A program made the translations under genes and the position numbers. From contig BTPP01000004.1 in the NCBI GenBank assembly GCA_037102815.1, forward strand, positions 2,046,001-2,110,000: a stretch of 64,000 nucleotides of DNA, given 5' to 3'. Shown piece after piece: positions 25,353 through 38,200 of this stretch. Within the stretch, counting starts at the first letter, position 1, and every line of letters begins with the position of its first letter. Under the pieces are notes generated by a model. It was given only the letters and a program-made list of their open reading frames with translations, searched no databases and was not told the origin of the DNA. This DNA is from Neurospora intermedia. Taxonomy: Eukaryota; Ascomycota; Sordariomycetes; Sordariales; Sordariaceae.

Positions 25353-28300
25353 ATGGGTGCGCAAAAGCGCAAGGAAGGCCCGGGCGGCGCCCCAGTCAAC
25401 AAATCTACACAATCAGCCTCCGAATCGAGACCGTCAAAGAGACCAAAGTCCAACGATGCCGGCAGCAAGGCGGGCGCAAAGACGGGCAAGCAGGGCAACA
25501 AGCCGGCTCCCAAGTCCGACAAGCCCGCTCCTCCTGCTCCTACCGCCCCGGCCAAATCTACGCTGCTCAAGGAAGAGGAGCCAATGTTCCCCAGAGGCGG
25601 CGCCAGCGTCCTGACACCTCTCGAATACAAGCAAATCCAAGTCCAGGCCAAGAACGACGCCCTGTTCGAGGAGCAATCCGGCAAGGCCACCGCCAAGAAG
25701 GCTGGTGAGAAGGAGGGCAAGCAGAAGAAGTCCAAGAAGAGGTCAAAGTCCGACGACACACCCGCAAAGCCCGATGCGGACGCCGTCAAGGTTGAAAGTC
25801 TCAACTTCAAGGTATGCGCCGGAACACTCATGGGTTCAGTCCCATCATCCAAGTACTAACTGTCCGCAGCGTCTGGTAAAGGGCTCCTTAGTCCTTGGTT
25901 CCGTCTGCGCCATCAACTCTCTCGACATCGCCGTTGCTCTACCCAATAATATCATCGGCCATGTCCCCATCACTGCGATTTCCGCCCCCCTCACAAAACG
26001 CTTGGCGGCCAGCGCCGGTAACGACGATGTCGAAGAGTCGGACGACGAGAACGATAACGACGTTGACCTCGAATCCCTCTTCCAGATCGGCCAGTATGTC
26101 CGCGCCTACGTTGTATCCACGGTCGATGAGGCTTCTACACACACCCCTGGAAAGGCCAAGCGCCACATCGAACTCTCTCTTCAGCCTTCTCTCGCCAACA
26201 CCGGTATGGCGGAGCAAGACGTTGTTGTGAACAGCACAGTTATGGCCGCCATTGCCAGTGTGGAGGACCACGGTTATGTCATGGACATCGAGATCGCCGA
26301 TTCGAAGTTGCAAGGTTTCCTTGCGCGCAAGCAGGTCGACAAGAGCATCCCCCAGGAGGCCCTGCAGCCAGGTGCCGTCCTCCTCTGTATCGTCACCAAG
26401 AACGCCAAGGGCAAGGTTGTTCAGTTGTCCACATTGGGTGAAACCATGGGCAACGTCGAGAACGTCCCTTCGACTGCTACCACCATCGACACATTCCTCC
26501 CCGGTACTGCCGCCGACGTGCTCGTGTCCGAGGTTTCCAGCCACGGAATTGTTGGTAAGATTATGGGATCGCTGGATGTTACCGCTGATCTGGTTCACTC
26601 TGGCGCTGGTCCGGATGGCATTGATCTTGAAGACACATACAAGGTCGGCTCTCGTCTAAAGGCCAGAGTCATCTGCAACTTCCCTACTGCAAAGCACCCC
26701 AAGCTGGGTATCTCTGTACTAAAACACGTTACCTCGTTGAAGCCAAAGACTGCTTCCAAGGACGACCAACCAGTTGTGCCATTACAGGCTCTTCCCCACT
26801 CAACGATCGTGGAGAAGTGCACCGTTAAGCAGGTCGAGCCTGAGATCGGTCTTTACGTCGATGTCGGTGTCGAGGGCGTGTCTGGGTTTGTGCACATCTC
26901 CCGCGTCAAGGATGGCAAGGTTGATGCCCTCTTCGAGAACAGCGGACCCTATAAAGTGGGATCTGTTCACGCTGGTAGGGTTGTCGGCTACAACGCCTTC
27001 GACGGCATGTATCTCATTTCCTTGGAGAAGAGTGTTCTCGAGCAGCCATTCCTTCGCATCGAGGACATTCCTGTCGGCGCTGTTGTCTCTGGTGTGGTTG
27101 AGAAGATGGTGGTCAACGCCGCCGGTGTTGGTGGCCTTATTGTCAAGATTGCTGACGGTATCTCTGGCTTGGTGCCCGAGATGCACTTCGCTGACGTTCA
27201 CCTCCAAAACCCCGAGAAGAAGTTTAGGGAAGGCCTAAAGGTGAAGGCGCGTGTGCTCTCGACTGATGCTGCCTCTCGCCAGATCCGCCTTACTCTCAAG
27301 AAGACGCTTGTCAATTCCGATCTTCCTGCCATCCAGTCGTATGAGCAGATTGCTGTTGGCCAACAGGCGCTCGGTACCATCATCAACGTCTTGCAGCACG
27401 GTGCGATTGTGCAGTTCTACGGCAGGCTCCGTGGTTTCTTGCCAGTCTCTGAGATGAGCGAGGCCTACATTCAGGACCCCAAGGAGCACTTCCGTGTTGG
27501 CCAGACTGTCAGCATCTACGTCATCAGCTTCGACCCCGACGCCGCCAAGCTTATTGTTTCTTGCAAGGACCCATCTGCCTTTGGTCTTGAGAAGCAGTTG
27601 GCCCTCAAGAAGCTTCAGATCGGTGATGTAGTGTCGGCTAAGGTCACGCAGAAAACTGACGACGATGTCTTTGTTGAGCTTGCCGATAGCTCTCTCAAGG
27701 CCATCCTCCCCGTCGCTCACTTGACGGACAAGTCGGTCAGCAAGACTCAGTCTGCCCTCAAGAAAATTCACGTCAACCAGACTCTTGCCGAGTTGGTGAT
27801 CTTGGAAAAGAACGAGGCTCGCCGTTCCATCATTCTCTCCCAGAAGCCCAGCCTTGTCAAGGCTAGCAAGGAAGGCAAGTTCCTTACTACCCTTGATGGT
27901 GCTCGCGTCGGAGATGAGGTTTCTGGTTATGTTCGCAACATCACTGCTACGGCTGTCTTCGTCCAGTTCGGTGGCAAGTTGACCGCCTTGCTTCCCAAGT
28001 CTATGATTCCTCGCGAGGATCAGGACAAGCCCGACTTTGGCATGTTCAAATCTCAGTCTGTTACTGTCAAGATCACTTCGGTTAACACTGAGCTGAACCG
28101 CCTGGTTGTTGCTATCCCCGGTGCTGCGGAGCAGGTTAAGAAGGTCGAGACCAAGGGCGAGAAGGTCGCGAACCCCGTGGATGAATCCATCACCTCTTTG
28201 GATGATATTTCCATTGGCAAGCTGACCAAGGCTCGCATTGTGTCCGTTAAGGACACCCAGCTCAACGTTCAGCTCGCTGACAACATCCAGGGTCGTATTG

Positions 28301-30879
28301 ATGTTTCTCAGGTGTACGACAGCTGGGAGCAGATCAAGGACACCAAGAAGCCGTTGAAGAGATTCCAGCCCAACCAGGTTGTCCCTGTCCGCGTGTTGGG
28401 CGTCCATGACGCTCGCAACCACCGCTTCCTCCCCATTTCCCACCGATCCAGCCATTCCGTCCTCGAACTGTCCGCGAAGCCCAGCGATGTCAAGGAGGGC
28501 GCCTCTTCCGAGCCGCTGTCTTTCGACAACCTCAAGGTTGGTTCCAGCTACGTGGGCTTCGTCAACAATGTTGGCCAAGGCCACCTTTGGGTCAACCTTT
28601 CCCCCACTGTTCGCGGCAGAGTTAATGCCATGGAGGCCTCCGACGATGTCTCTTTGTTGACCAACCTTGCGAAGAACTTCCCTATCGGCTCGGCCCTCCG
28701 TGTCCGCGTCGTCTCTGTGGATGCCGAATCCAAGCGCCTCGATCTCTCTGCCAGATCTCCTGGTTCCGAGGACGAGTTGACTTGGGACAAGATCGCGCAG
28801 GATGTCATCCTTGTCGGCAAGGTTACCAAGGTGGACGATCGCCAGGTCATTGTCAAGCTCAGCGAGAGCCTGGCTGGTCCCGTTCATAAGGTTGATCTTG
28901 TCGATGACTACGAAGAGGCCAACCCTGCCAAGTTTGCCAAGAACGAGATCGTCCGTGTTGCTGTCGTCGAAGTTGACAAGAGCAACAAGAGGATACGTCT
29001 GTCTACCAGACCTTCTCGCATCCTCAACTCTTCGCTTCCGGTCAAGGACAAGGAGATCACTCAGAACACCAAGCTCGAAGTTGGCGACATTGTCCGTGGT
29101 TTCGTCAAGAACGTCTCTGACAAGGGCCTCTTCGTCACTCTCGGTGGCAATGTCACCGCCTTCGTCCAGATCAAGAATCTTTCCGATGCTTACCTCAAGT
29201 ACTGGAAGGAGCAGTTTCAGGTTGATCAGCTCGTCAAGGGGCGCATCATCTCTGTTGCCAACGGCCGTATCGAGATGAGCTTGAAGCCCTCTGTTGTCGA
29301 CAAGGACTACGTTCCTCTCACCACCATCTCCGACCTAAAGGAAGGCCAGACCATTACTGGTCGCGTCCGCAAGGTCGAGGAGTTTGGTGCCTTCATCGAC
29401 ATCGATGGCTCCGCCAACCTCTCTGGCCTGTGCCATCGCAGCGAGATGTCTGACAAGACCGTCAAGGATGCTCGTAAGTTGTATGAGGAAGGTGACAAGG
29501 TCAAGGCCAAGGTCCTGAAGGTGGATGTAACTGCCAAGAGAATCAACCTTGGCTTGAAGCCATCCTACTTCGGCGAGCAGGATGATGAGGATGAGATGGA
29601 CGTTGATGAGGAGGCTGCCGAGGACAGTGAGGGCGATGACTCCGATGAGGACATGAGTGACGCCGACGACGCCGTCCAGATTACTGGTACCGACAACGTC
29701 GAGGACGAGTCCGAAGATGAGGATGAGGCCAGCGATGTCGAGATGGTTGACGCTGATGTCAAGGGTCTTGAGGCCGGTGGCTTCGACTGGTCTGCTTCTC
29801 TGGAGGATGGCGAGAAGGCCGATGCCTCTGCGGCGGATCTTGAGGCCTTGGCCAAGAAGAAGAAGGCCCGCCGCGAGCCTCAGGTTACGGTTGATAAGAC
29901 TGCCTCGCTCGATGTCGATGGACCTCAAACCGCCAGCGACTACGAGCGTCTACTTCTTGGTCAGCCTAACTCCTCCCAGCTCTGGATCGCCTACATGGCC
30001 TTCCAAATGCAGGTGAGCGATCTGGCCGCTGCCAGACAAGTGGCTGAGCGTGCCATCAAGACGATTAACATCAAGGAGGAGATCGAGAAGCTGAACGTCT
30101 GGATTGCCTATCTCAACTTGGAGGTTGCTTATGGCAACGAGGAGACAGTCGACGAGGTGTTCAAGCGGGCTTGCACATACAACGACAAGCAGGAGGTCCA
30201 TGAGCGTCTGGCCAGTATCTACATCCAATCTGGCAAGCGCAAGGTAAGCACTCACCCCCTTCAAACAAATGATCCTTACGATTACAGAATCACTAACATA
30301 ATTCCCCCACAACAGCAAGCCGATGACCTCTTCGAGAAGATCGTCAAGGAGTTCGGCTACAAGTCCCCCGAAGTCTGGGTCAACTACGCTCACTTCCTGC
30401 ACACCACCGCTCACTCGCCCGACCGCGCTCGCGCCCTCCTCAAGCGCGCCACCCAGGTGCTCGGCAAGGAGACGCACATGTACCTCGCCCTTCTGCCCAA
30501 GTTCGCCGCGCTTGAGTTCCGCTCGCCCAATGGCGACAAGGAGCAGGGCCGCACCCTCTTCGAGAACCTGCTGGCCACCTACCCCAAGAAGTTCGATCTG
30601 TGGAACCAGCTCATCGACCTCGAGACCTCGGCGGCCGACGCTGACAAGGGCGTTATCCGCGACCTGTTTGATCGCGGTAGCAAGGTCAAGGGCCTCAAGC
30701 CCCGCCAGGCCAAGGCTTGGTTCAGGAGGTGGGCCCAGTGGGAGGAGAAGAACGGTGATAAGAAGAGCAGAGAGAGAGTCAGCGCCAAGGCACAGGAGTG
30801 GGCGAGGACGGCGGCTGAGAAGAAGAAGACTGCTGCTGCTTCTGCGGCCCAGGAGGAGGAGAGTGGAGATGAGGAGTAG
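25353..30879 (+). CDS. rrp5: rRNA biogenesis protein Rrp5
   Basis: Three exons, 25353-25811, 25870-30243 and 30316-30879, encode 1798 aa, the usual size for fungal Rrp5. Residues 1-150 are Lys/Ala/Pro-rich and basic (nucleolar type). About a dozen S1 RNA-binding repeats follow from about residue 155 to 1385; one clear unit is GFVHISRVKDGKVDALFE. An Asp/Glu-rich spacer lies at about 1388-1460. The C-terminus from about 1505 holds HAT/TPR-like helical repeats (LWIAYMAFQMQVSDLAAARQ, VWVNYAHFLHTTAHSPDRAR, FDLWNQLIDLETS). Rrp5 binds pre-rRNA around the A0-A3 sites and links small- and large-subunit assembly. The second intron (72 nt, GTAAGC, branch CTAACAT) has no stop in frame. Identification is secure. 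Confidence 0.97.
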
Positions 30880-33634
30880 ATGTGATGAGATGATATCCCA
30901 CTTACGGTTGGTTGTTTGGTTCGAAATAAGCTGTTATTACCTACTGGGAAGCAGAAGAAGACGGGTTGGGATTCTGCCGCCACCCCAGCCGCTCGTCCAC
31001 GTTTTATAGAGAGGCAGGAAAAAAAGGAGAGCATGCCCAGGCGCCTTTGTAGTAACTTTTGTATATAGGGTTCGGTTGTCTTTTGTTTTCAAAAAGCCTG
31101 ATGTTTGAATATTTCATATATTTGTGGTCTTCACTGCTTTTATTTCCGCAAGGGTTGAATGTGCACGGCTGTGTAATTGGATTCAAAACGATCTAGGTAA
31201 TAGAACTCGATATGCCGTTCATGCCCCATCGACGTGTCGGATGGTGATGAGTTGTGTAAGAAGTAGATACTGCACTTCCTTTCTTTCTCTCCACGCTACC
31301 CATCTTTTTTTTTCTATTTTTTTGTTATTTTTTGGTTTGTCAGAGGTAACTTAAGTACTGCCTGTTTCGTGCGAGGTATACCTGGTAGGTACATTGCTTC
31401 CACTGTTGTAATGCAGTGACCTCTCAGAAACGAAACCTTCTTTCGATGACTGACTGTCCTCTATTCCACCTAGATACTTAGTACCTACAGTACTATCTTT
31501 TCTCTTCCTGCTTCCACGTCGTTGGGTTGCGAACACACACAAGTACCTACCTACCAACCAATATCATTCATTTATTCTCGTAGCGGTAGGTACAGCGCAG
31601 CCTCTATTTGTAATCCTTTCCTTCCTTCTCGCCGTTGTACATAACGGACGGTAACCGTAACAGTAGTACTAACAGTAACACCATTCAGTGCATGTCCCCC
31701 GCCCAGAAACCAGACCATCGGAATGGGCTTTTTGTGCCACTGGTGGTAGTAGGTAGGTAAGGCAGGTACATACTGCGTACACTACATGGGGCAGGTTCCT
31801 TCCTTCCTTCCTTTCATCATTTCTTTGAACCCGTTCATTCCATTCATTCCACTTCACCTGATTCATTCAACAACGGCATGTGATGAACAACCAATGCAGG
31901 GAATAATCCGATTTCACGTACTTTTTTTCTGACTCACTGAATGACTGACTGACTGACTCCTTTGGTTGGAGAGAGAGACAGAACAGCTAGATGGATGTAT
32001 CGTAAGCATACGCAGTAGGTAGGAGAGGTGAGGTGAGGTGAGGTGTGCGACTGATGTGCTTTTTTTGTAGTATAACTGATAGCCGACGGGAAGATCGTAA
32101 CCTAATCTAGCAGTTGGCACATCCAATCCTCCTCCCGCTGTCGTGCAAGTGTGCTGCAAGAATATTTCCAACCAGCCAACCAAGCAATTCATTCCATGAT
32201 ATCAAAAGCAATAATGAATCAGAGGACAGCCGGAATGACTCCAGAGGCAAATGTCCTTGGACCGATAAAGGAAAAAATGCCGACGCGGATCGTCGGGAGG
32301 GAGGAAGGGATTGTGGCACGGGTCGTTTCACGAAGGACGCAGATTGGGGAATAACATCATTTGTTGCCACCGTACATCGCAAGGAACGGGAGCTTGTTAA
32401 TGTACCTGACAAAATGGGGTACGTTGGACGGCTACACTGAACTGAGTACAAATGATGATCTCAGTTGTTACGGAAGAAAACAAAAAGAAGTCAATACGAT
32501 ATTGCGACAATCCAATAACAAAGAAATATTGAATGATGGGATAGATATGGTGATATAGATATGTATCTACTTGTGTGATCTCTTCACAACCCTCTCAAAG
32601 GTAAATACCCATATGTATGCGAAGATGGCATCTCATTTCTCAACGTGTCCAAGACAATTGGGACCGACCACCAACCAAAATCCAATAACCAAGTTCTGAA
32701 ACGCCTCTCCAAATGCCATGCCAGGTAATAACAATATGCTAGAATAACGCTGATGATAATGATATGATGTGCTGTCCCCTTTCGCCATATCCAAAAAGGC
32801 GGGAGGGGCATTGTGTAACCATGGAAAGGAGATGGGTATGTAACGATGCAATGCTGGAGAACACAAGATGAGAGAAAAAAATAAACAAATGTACACGGTG
32901 GGTTTTCCGGCAAAAATATGACCGACACCTGAAGGGGTAATAATGCCGAAGGCCACATTGTGTTCCAGGTTGCCGCACCAATGTTCTCGACCAACGAACA
33001 AACCCCTAAAGCCGAGAATCCCGAAGGCTCGAGAAGACTTCGATCAGGCTGCTGTCGCGTGGTGGCTCATCGGTGGACGTTGGACTGAATTTCCGCGGGC
33101 GATGAGCAACAAACAATCGATCTGTCCGCATGCAGTTTTTAATTCCCCCGGGAGTTCTTTCGAGTGCATGTCGAAGAGCATCGAACCATCTTGGTGACAG
33201 CAAAAAAGCGGGAGTTGACGGACCCACTCCCACGCATAGTGAACGGGGGGCTTGTCCACCATCCCAGAGCGGCGGCGGCCGATCGAATTCTTGACACCGA
33301 AAAGAAAAACCCAAGTAGCCAGTGGGGAGAGTATCTAACCAACTTCACTTGCGGTAAATAGTGCTCGCCAAAATTGCTCTGAGCTGGTGGATATCGAGCA
33401 ATGACCATACCCCTACTAGGTGCAGGACATAAGTGGCCGACAGCGCTGCAGAAACGCGCATGGCAGTAAGACTTTGTCAGCCGGGACGAAGGGGTTCGGC
33501 GAAATGTGACGTAAGAGGTTGCTCTTAGCTCCTTGGGACCAAATGCGGAGAGCATTGGTTCCCGTTTGAGCCAGACATGTTTTATGCGTCGGGGTCTGGT
33601 GTTGGTGGATCTTTCAGACGCGCCAGCTATGTAG
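30880..33634. other. Convergent intergenic region 3' of rrp5
   Basis: 2.75 kb between converging stop codons, long for 3' UTRs. It holds microsatellite-like tracts (TTCC repeats near 31797, GACT repeats near 31943, GAGGT repeats near 32024) and a cluster of TACCTACC/GGTAGGTA motifs at 31376-31772. No ORF with codon bias, no tRNA and no repeat family seen. Confidence 0.55.
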
Positions 33635-35281
33635 CTAGCACGTGTAAGTGACGGCGACCCATCGAGCAGGCACCCCGTCAGCGCCAACCACATACGGCTT
33701 CGTGCTCGTCTTACGGGGAGGAAGCGCCCACCGAGCTCGGCCTGGCTTCTGATCATCAAGCTTGCCGCATTTCCGCATGGCCATCTCCATAACCGCAATG
33801 CGAATGAAATCAGAGTTCTCGCGCATCTCGCGCTGTCTTGGTCCAGGCATAGGATACTCGGATTTGGCGTTGGAAGGTTGCTGCGCTTGCGACGTGGATG
33901 AGAGACCGACAGATGGGCAAGGGACCCGACCAGAGGAAGCAGAGGAGCCCCGGGCTCGCTGAACCCTATACGTTTGCATCTGAATAGACGCCGTGAACAC
34001 TTTGGTAGTCGGCGCTTGGGTGGCAGAGTGAGGCTGCTCCAGCCGGACCGTCGTAGTCGGGTTAAGGTAGCGACGCAGAGCGGCCGTCGGCTCCTCTTCG
34101 AGCAGCGGAGGCCTGCGTTCATCGGTAAAGGGGACTTGTGGGTCGAGTGTCAAGATCGATCGGGTAAGGAAGTCCTCTGGGGGAATGGACGGGAAGTTGA
34201 GCGTCGAAAAGGACTTGGCAGCTTGACGAAGCGCACGCAATGACGCAGTAAGGTTCGACTTGAATACCGACTTGAAAGGTCTGAAACCGAGCCTGGAGTG
34301 TTTCTTTTCCTCCACCTCTTCGCGCTTGTCTTCAAAAACACGGAAATCCAGCTCGTCATCCACAATCTCGGGAGATGATAATGGGTGGCCCTCCAGCTCT
34401 CCCGTGGGGGATGATACGGGCTCCAACGACCGTCTGGTTGGGTGGATCTTGCGTCTCCTGTGCGGTGCAGGGGATGTTTCCATTGACGAAAGCGTATCCG
34501 TGTCGAAAGAATCGCTGAGCGATGGCGTTGAGTCTGAAGAGAGAGTCCTGGACGAGAGTAAAGACCCAATGTTGCTATCGCTGATAGAGGAAGAATCATC
34601 GTCCTCCAGGAGCTCAGGTGGTGTCAGAAGCAGGTCCAAAGGGCCTTTGTTACCCAACGAAAGACTGAATTCCTTCTCAGACTCGTGTGACTGGGCAATG
34701 ATAGCATCAACTGTCATCCTCCTCTCCCGAAGAGTCTTGGCCTGACGAGCGCTTCGGGCAGCCCTTGGTTTTGGGATGCTCGTCATGGCAAGTAGGGCGG
34801 CCACCGAGGGTGGAATAGCATCGGGGGAGTGCACATCCCTGGGACGGGGCGACGAGTGATGTTTCCGGTCAACAGTGTGGCGACGCTGCTTCTGCTGGTG
34901 GGCAGCGTCGCGCGACCTCGGCCTCACGGGAATCTGAACAGGGCTTGAGGGCATTGCCTGGACGTAGGAAGCGGTAGAAGGCATTTCAATGACGGGTTTC
35001 GTAGTGTTATTGTCGGTGTTAACGTATCTGCGTGGTGTTTCCTGGGCATCCTTAACACAAAGGGATCCTGCTTCTGGGTGCCAAGAAGGAGATGGTGCCG
35101 ATGTCTTGATAGGAGGTGTCACAACCGGATCAATTGTGAAGTGGTCGAGTTTCGAGAGTGGTGGGCGAAGATGCATATGTGGAGGTTTTGTTGTTTGTTT
35201 ATCGAGATCCTGCTTGGGTTGGGAGGAATGACGTTGGGGTTGGCGCTGGCGCGAGATAAGGAACGAAGAGGCAGTGATCAT
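33635..35281 (-). CDS. Conserved fungal protein of unknown function
   Basis: A single open exon of 548 codons from an ATG at 35281. I do not recognise an enzymatic domain. Visible features: a Pro/His/Gln-rich N-terminus; a motif PPSVAALLAMTSIPKPRAAR at about 157-176; a Ser/Asp-rich acidic stretch at about 228-265; a basic block HRRRKIHPTRRS near 273; and a C-terminal block around 488-523 (DFIRIAVMEMAMRKCGKLDD, then GRARWALPPR) that looks like the best-conserved part and that I recall from proteins of other filamentous ascomycetes. Third-position C/G bias supports coding. No signal peptide or membrane segment. It could be a nuclear or signalling scaffold, but nothing proves it. Confidence 0.8.
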   Translation of the reverse strand: MITASSFLISRQRQPQRHSSQPKQDLDKQTTKPPHMHLRPPLSKLDHFTIDPVVTPPIKTSAPSPSWHPEAGSLCVKDAQETPRRYVNTDNNTTKPVIEMPSTASYVQAMPSSPVQIPVRPRSRDAAHQQKQRRHTVDRKHHSSPRPRDVHSPDAIPPSVAALLAMTSIPKPRAARSARQAKTLRERRMTVDAIIAQSHESEKEFSLSLGNKGPLDLLLTPPELLEDDDSSSISDSNIGSLLSSRTLSSDSTPSLSDSFDTDTLSSMETSPAPHRRRKIHPTRRSLEPVSSPTGELEGHPLSSPEIVDDELDFRVFEDKREEVEEKKHSRLGFRPFKSVFKSNLTASLRALRQAAKSFSTLNFPSIPPEDFLTRSILTLDPQVPFTDERRPPLLEEEPTAALRRYLNPTTTVRLEQPHSATQAPTTKVFTASIQMQTYRVQRARGSSASSGRVPCPSVGLSSTSQAQQPSNAKSEYPMPGPRQREMRENSDFIRIAVMEMAMRKCGKLDDQKPGRARWALPPRKTSTKPYVVGADGVPARWVAVTYTC

Positions 35282-38200
35282 GATGAAGAACTGAGGTATC
35301 GGCGCAGGCGCGCTTCATTAATACCTGTAAGGTAAGGACGGGAAGGTGGGCGTAAACGCAAGCTTTGCCTTAACATGGGGCGGCAGCCAATGGCGGGTGT
35401 GTGTGTGTGTCACTCACTGCCCGGTGGGAACAGGAACCTGACAGAAGTACCACAGAAGGCGGGCGGGAACCTCTCGGGCCACACGCCCGTATACTCTCAG
35501 CCAACCCGCGGCGCTGGGATTTGAGGCGATTTGGAGCGCTGGAGCCCTGGCGAGGCTTCTCTCAGTGGGAAACTCAACAGATTGAACACCAGATTGGATG
35601 GAAATTAGGTGCGTGCCGGGCTCGCGTGTTTGTCGGTGCTGTTGCTGCCGTTGCAGGGGGGCCAGACAACGCCGGAGGGTTCAATCGAGTACGTAAAAGT
35701 GCGTCCGGATTGGAAGGTTCCACGACGGGGTGGCTTCCAACGGGATCCACCGATTCGGGACCCTTTTTTTTGCTCGAGATCGATTGGGTTCGGAAATTAC
35801 CCCCAGTTTCAGGAATTGCAAAGGGCTTGTAGGAAATAAGGATGAGTCGAAAAGATGGTGTTGTTGACAGGTAAGAGTTGCAGACGGGAGCTGAGATCGG
35901 TGCAAGAGGCCGAAGGTCGAGTGAGCGTGACGTGCCAGTCCGTGGGATCTCTTATCAATCCCAAGTTGGATGGACGGGAGTGCTCGCCTCTTACACTTAT
36001 CTCGGTTCTGCCTGCCTGGCGCAGCTCGTTGGCGTCACCTGGAAGACCACACCGGGTGCTGGGTATGTATCAAGGTCTCACAAGAAGTTCTCAGATAGTC
36101 TTGCTGCAGCGTGATCTCGTTTCCAGTTATATCCAAGCGAATGCCCAACCAGTCCCTGGGTTGGCTGAGGTGTGGCTTGTCGCTACCCTATCGTGCTCTG
36201 TGAACCTGTACTGCTTTGGCAGGGGTAAGTAATTGGGTCGGGTGCAGTGTCGGTCTTGGTGATCAGTCAGCGTGTCGTATTGAATCTCTGCCTGCAACCT
36301 ATGTCGAGAACAAATAAAGGCCGGCCAAGTTTCGAAAGTTGCATCCACACAGACACAGACGAAGATCCAGATCAACTTTCATATGTGCAAGGCCGCCGTG
36401 ACCTTGATACATAAACTTTGTCGGCGATTCATGATGGTGGACACCAGCTGATAAGACACATCGGGGGGAGGACATGGCTGGCCTGTCATGGTGTCGGACA
36501 ACTATCTTGCTCCCTTCCACATGAGCTAGAGAGGTGTAACACGTCCAGTCGCCGCCCAGCTTTGTGACTTTCCAGCACCCGCTTCGTGGTCTCGTGCTAC
36601 AGACCCCCAAGACCCAAAAATGGCAAAAAGAAGACATGATAAGCCTGGAAGACATCAGCCAAGCATCTTAGCATGTACTACATGGGTATCTACCTATCGA
36701 TCGCACTGCGACAGATCATTGCCAATTGATAAGGGAGTAAATGTATGTCTTATAACCTCCAAAGTGCAATCATGAAGTTATTACTTTGGGCCAGTCTTTC
36801 GCCAGTCTCTTCGAGCCAAGGCCATTGAGGAAGGTCGTCTCTTCCTGAGAGCCATCGATATCTTCATCAACTTATAAATTCCTCGGAGGGCTCCGGCCTG
36901 CCTAATGTGACTTGAAGCTCTATCAAAGGGTACTTGGCGGCGGGCGTGCTTGTGCGAGAATACAAGCCTGTCTTGGCCCGTCCAGCAGGTATCGCTCGTT
37001 GTGGGGGTTCCGCCTCTTGTCGTTCTTGTCATTCGGGCGAACACACCTTGTCGTGTATCCTGCATCGGTATGACAATGCGCAGCAGGTGAGACAGACTCC
37101 GTCTTTACTTTGATATCGCCCTTCATTGAAAGCTGTCTTACCTCAGCTTTATCGATACCTACGAACACGTTTGACTTTACAGCAAAATGAAGAGTCGTCG
37201 TTGAACCGCGGCAAGTGGGCGCACATTCCCCTTTTCGCAACGAATCGAATTTGTGCCGCTTCCAAAACTCGGGGTTCGAACATTGTGGAGGACCGAGACA
37301 AGAGCGGATCACTGCAAAAAGCGGAGCGACTGACCAAGTGGGTTCGTCCGGCAGCTCAGCCGACGAATTGGCGGATTGAGAATTCCGACCACCGTTGGAG
37401 CGCGCGCAAGTTTGGAGAAGCTCGCTGCCCCCAGCCCAGCCCAGCCCAGCCTTCGGATCTGGCGGCTGCGCAAACTGTTGGGGTTGCACACCACGGGTCT
37501 GGGAATCGACATATCGCAGAAAGGCCCAGCTGAGCCTTGGGAGTTTTGCAGACAGTCAGACACCAGCCTCGTGAATGGCTGTTTGTCTAGCAGCCCAATT
37601 ACACATGAATCTAATATCAGCCGTTTTCGGGAAGTATACACGTACTTTCTCCATGGTCTAGCCCTTCCGGGACTAACCCGTAGCCTTCATCTGTCGCTGC
37701 CGTGAAACAAAATGCACGTCAAAATTTGCGCTGTTCTCCATGACACAAGATGGGTGGACCTCGTAAGGTCTGGCTTCTTTCTCTTTTTTTTTTCTCTCTT
37801 TTTTTTTCCTCGCCCAGAGCGCCAAATTGGCCGCCGAGGCTCGAAAATCTCTCAATCTTGCCCCGAGATTCGGGGACCCTGGATGTTCTCGAAGATTTCC
37901 CCAATCATGCATCACTACCAAATCCCGACACCATTTTCGGGGTCCATAACATGCGGACATGCGGCCACCCGGGCAACACGGCATCGGTCGAGTCTCCTCC
38001 GTCCCCAGCCGCCAACTTCTCAAAAGAATTCCCCGAAATGATGGGTTCGTAGATGCGGTGAGGTTTCTCGGCGCTGCGCAGTCCTTGACTCCGGGATATT
38101 ACCGTCAACGAACGAGACAACAAAGGCGACAACACTGGCAATCCTACACTCCACACGCCGCCATGAATGCCGGTTCTGTGATGCCCCACCCCCAATAACA

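Noticed and set aside
27235-28887. 550-codon minus-strand ORF
   Set aside because: Antisense shadow of the rrp5 S1 repeats; the Leu/Asp/Asn-rich product is the complement of a biased coding strand.
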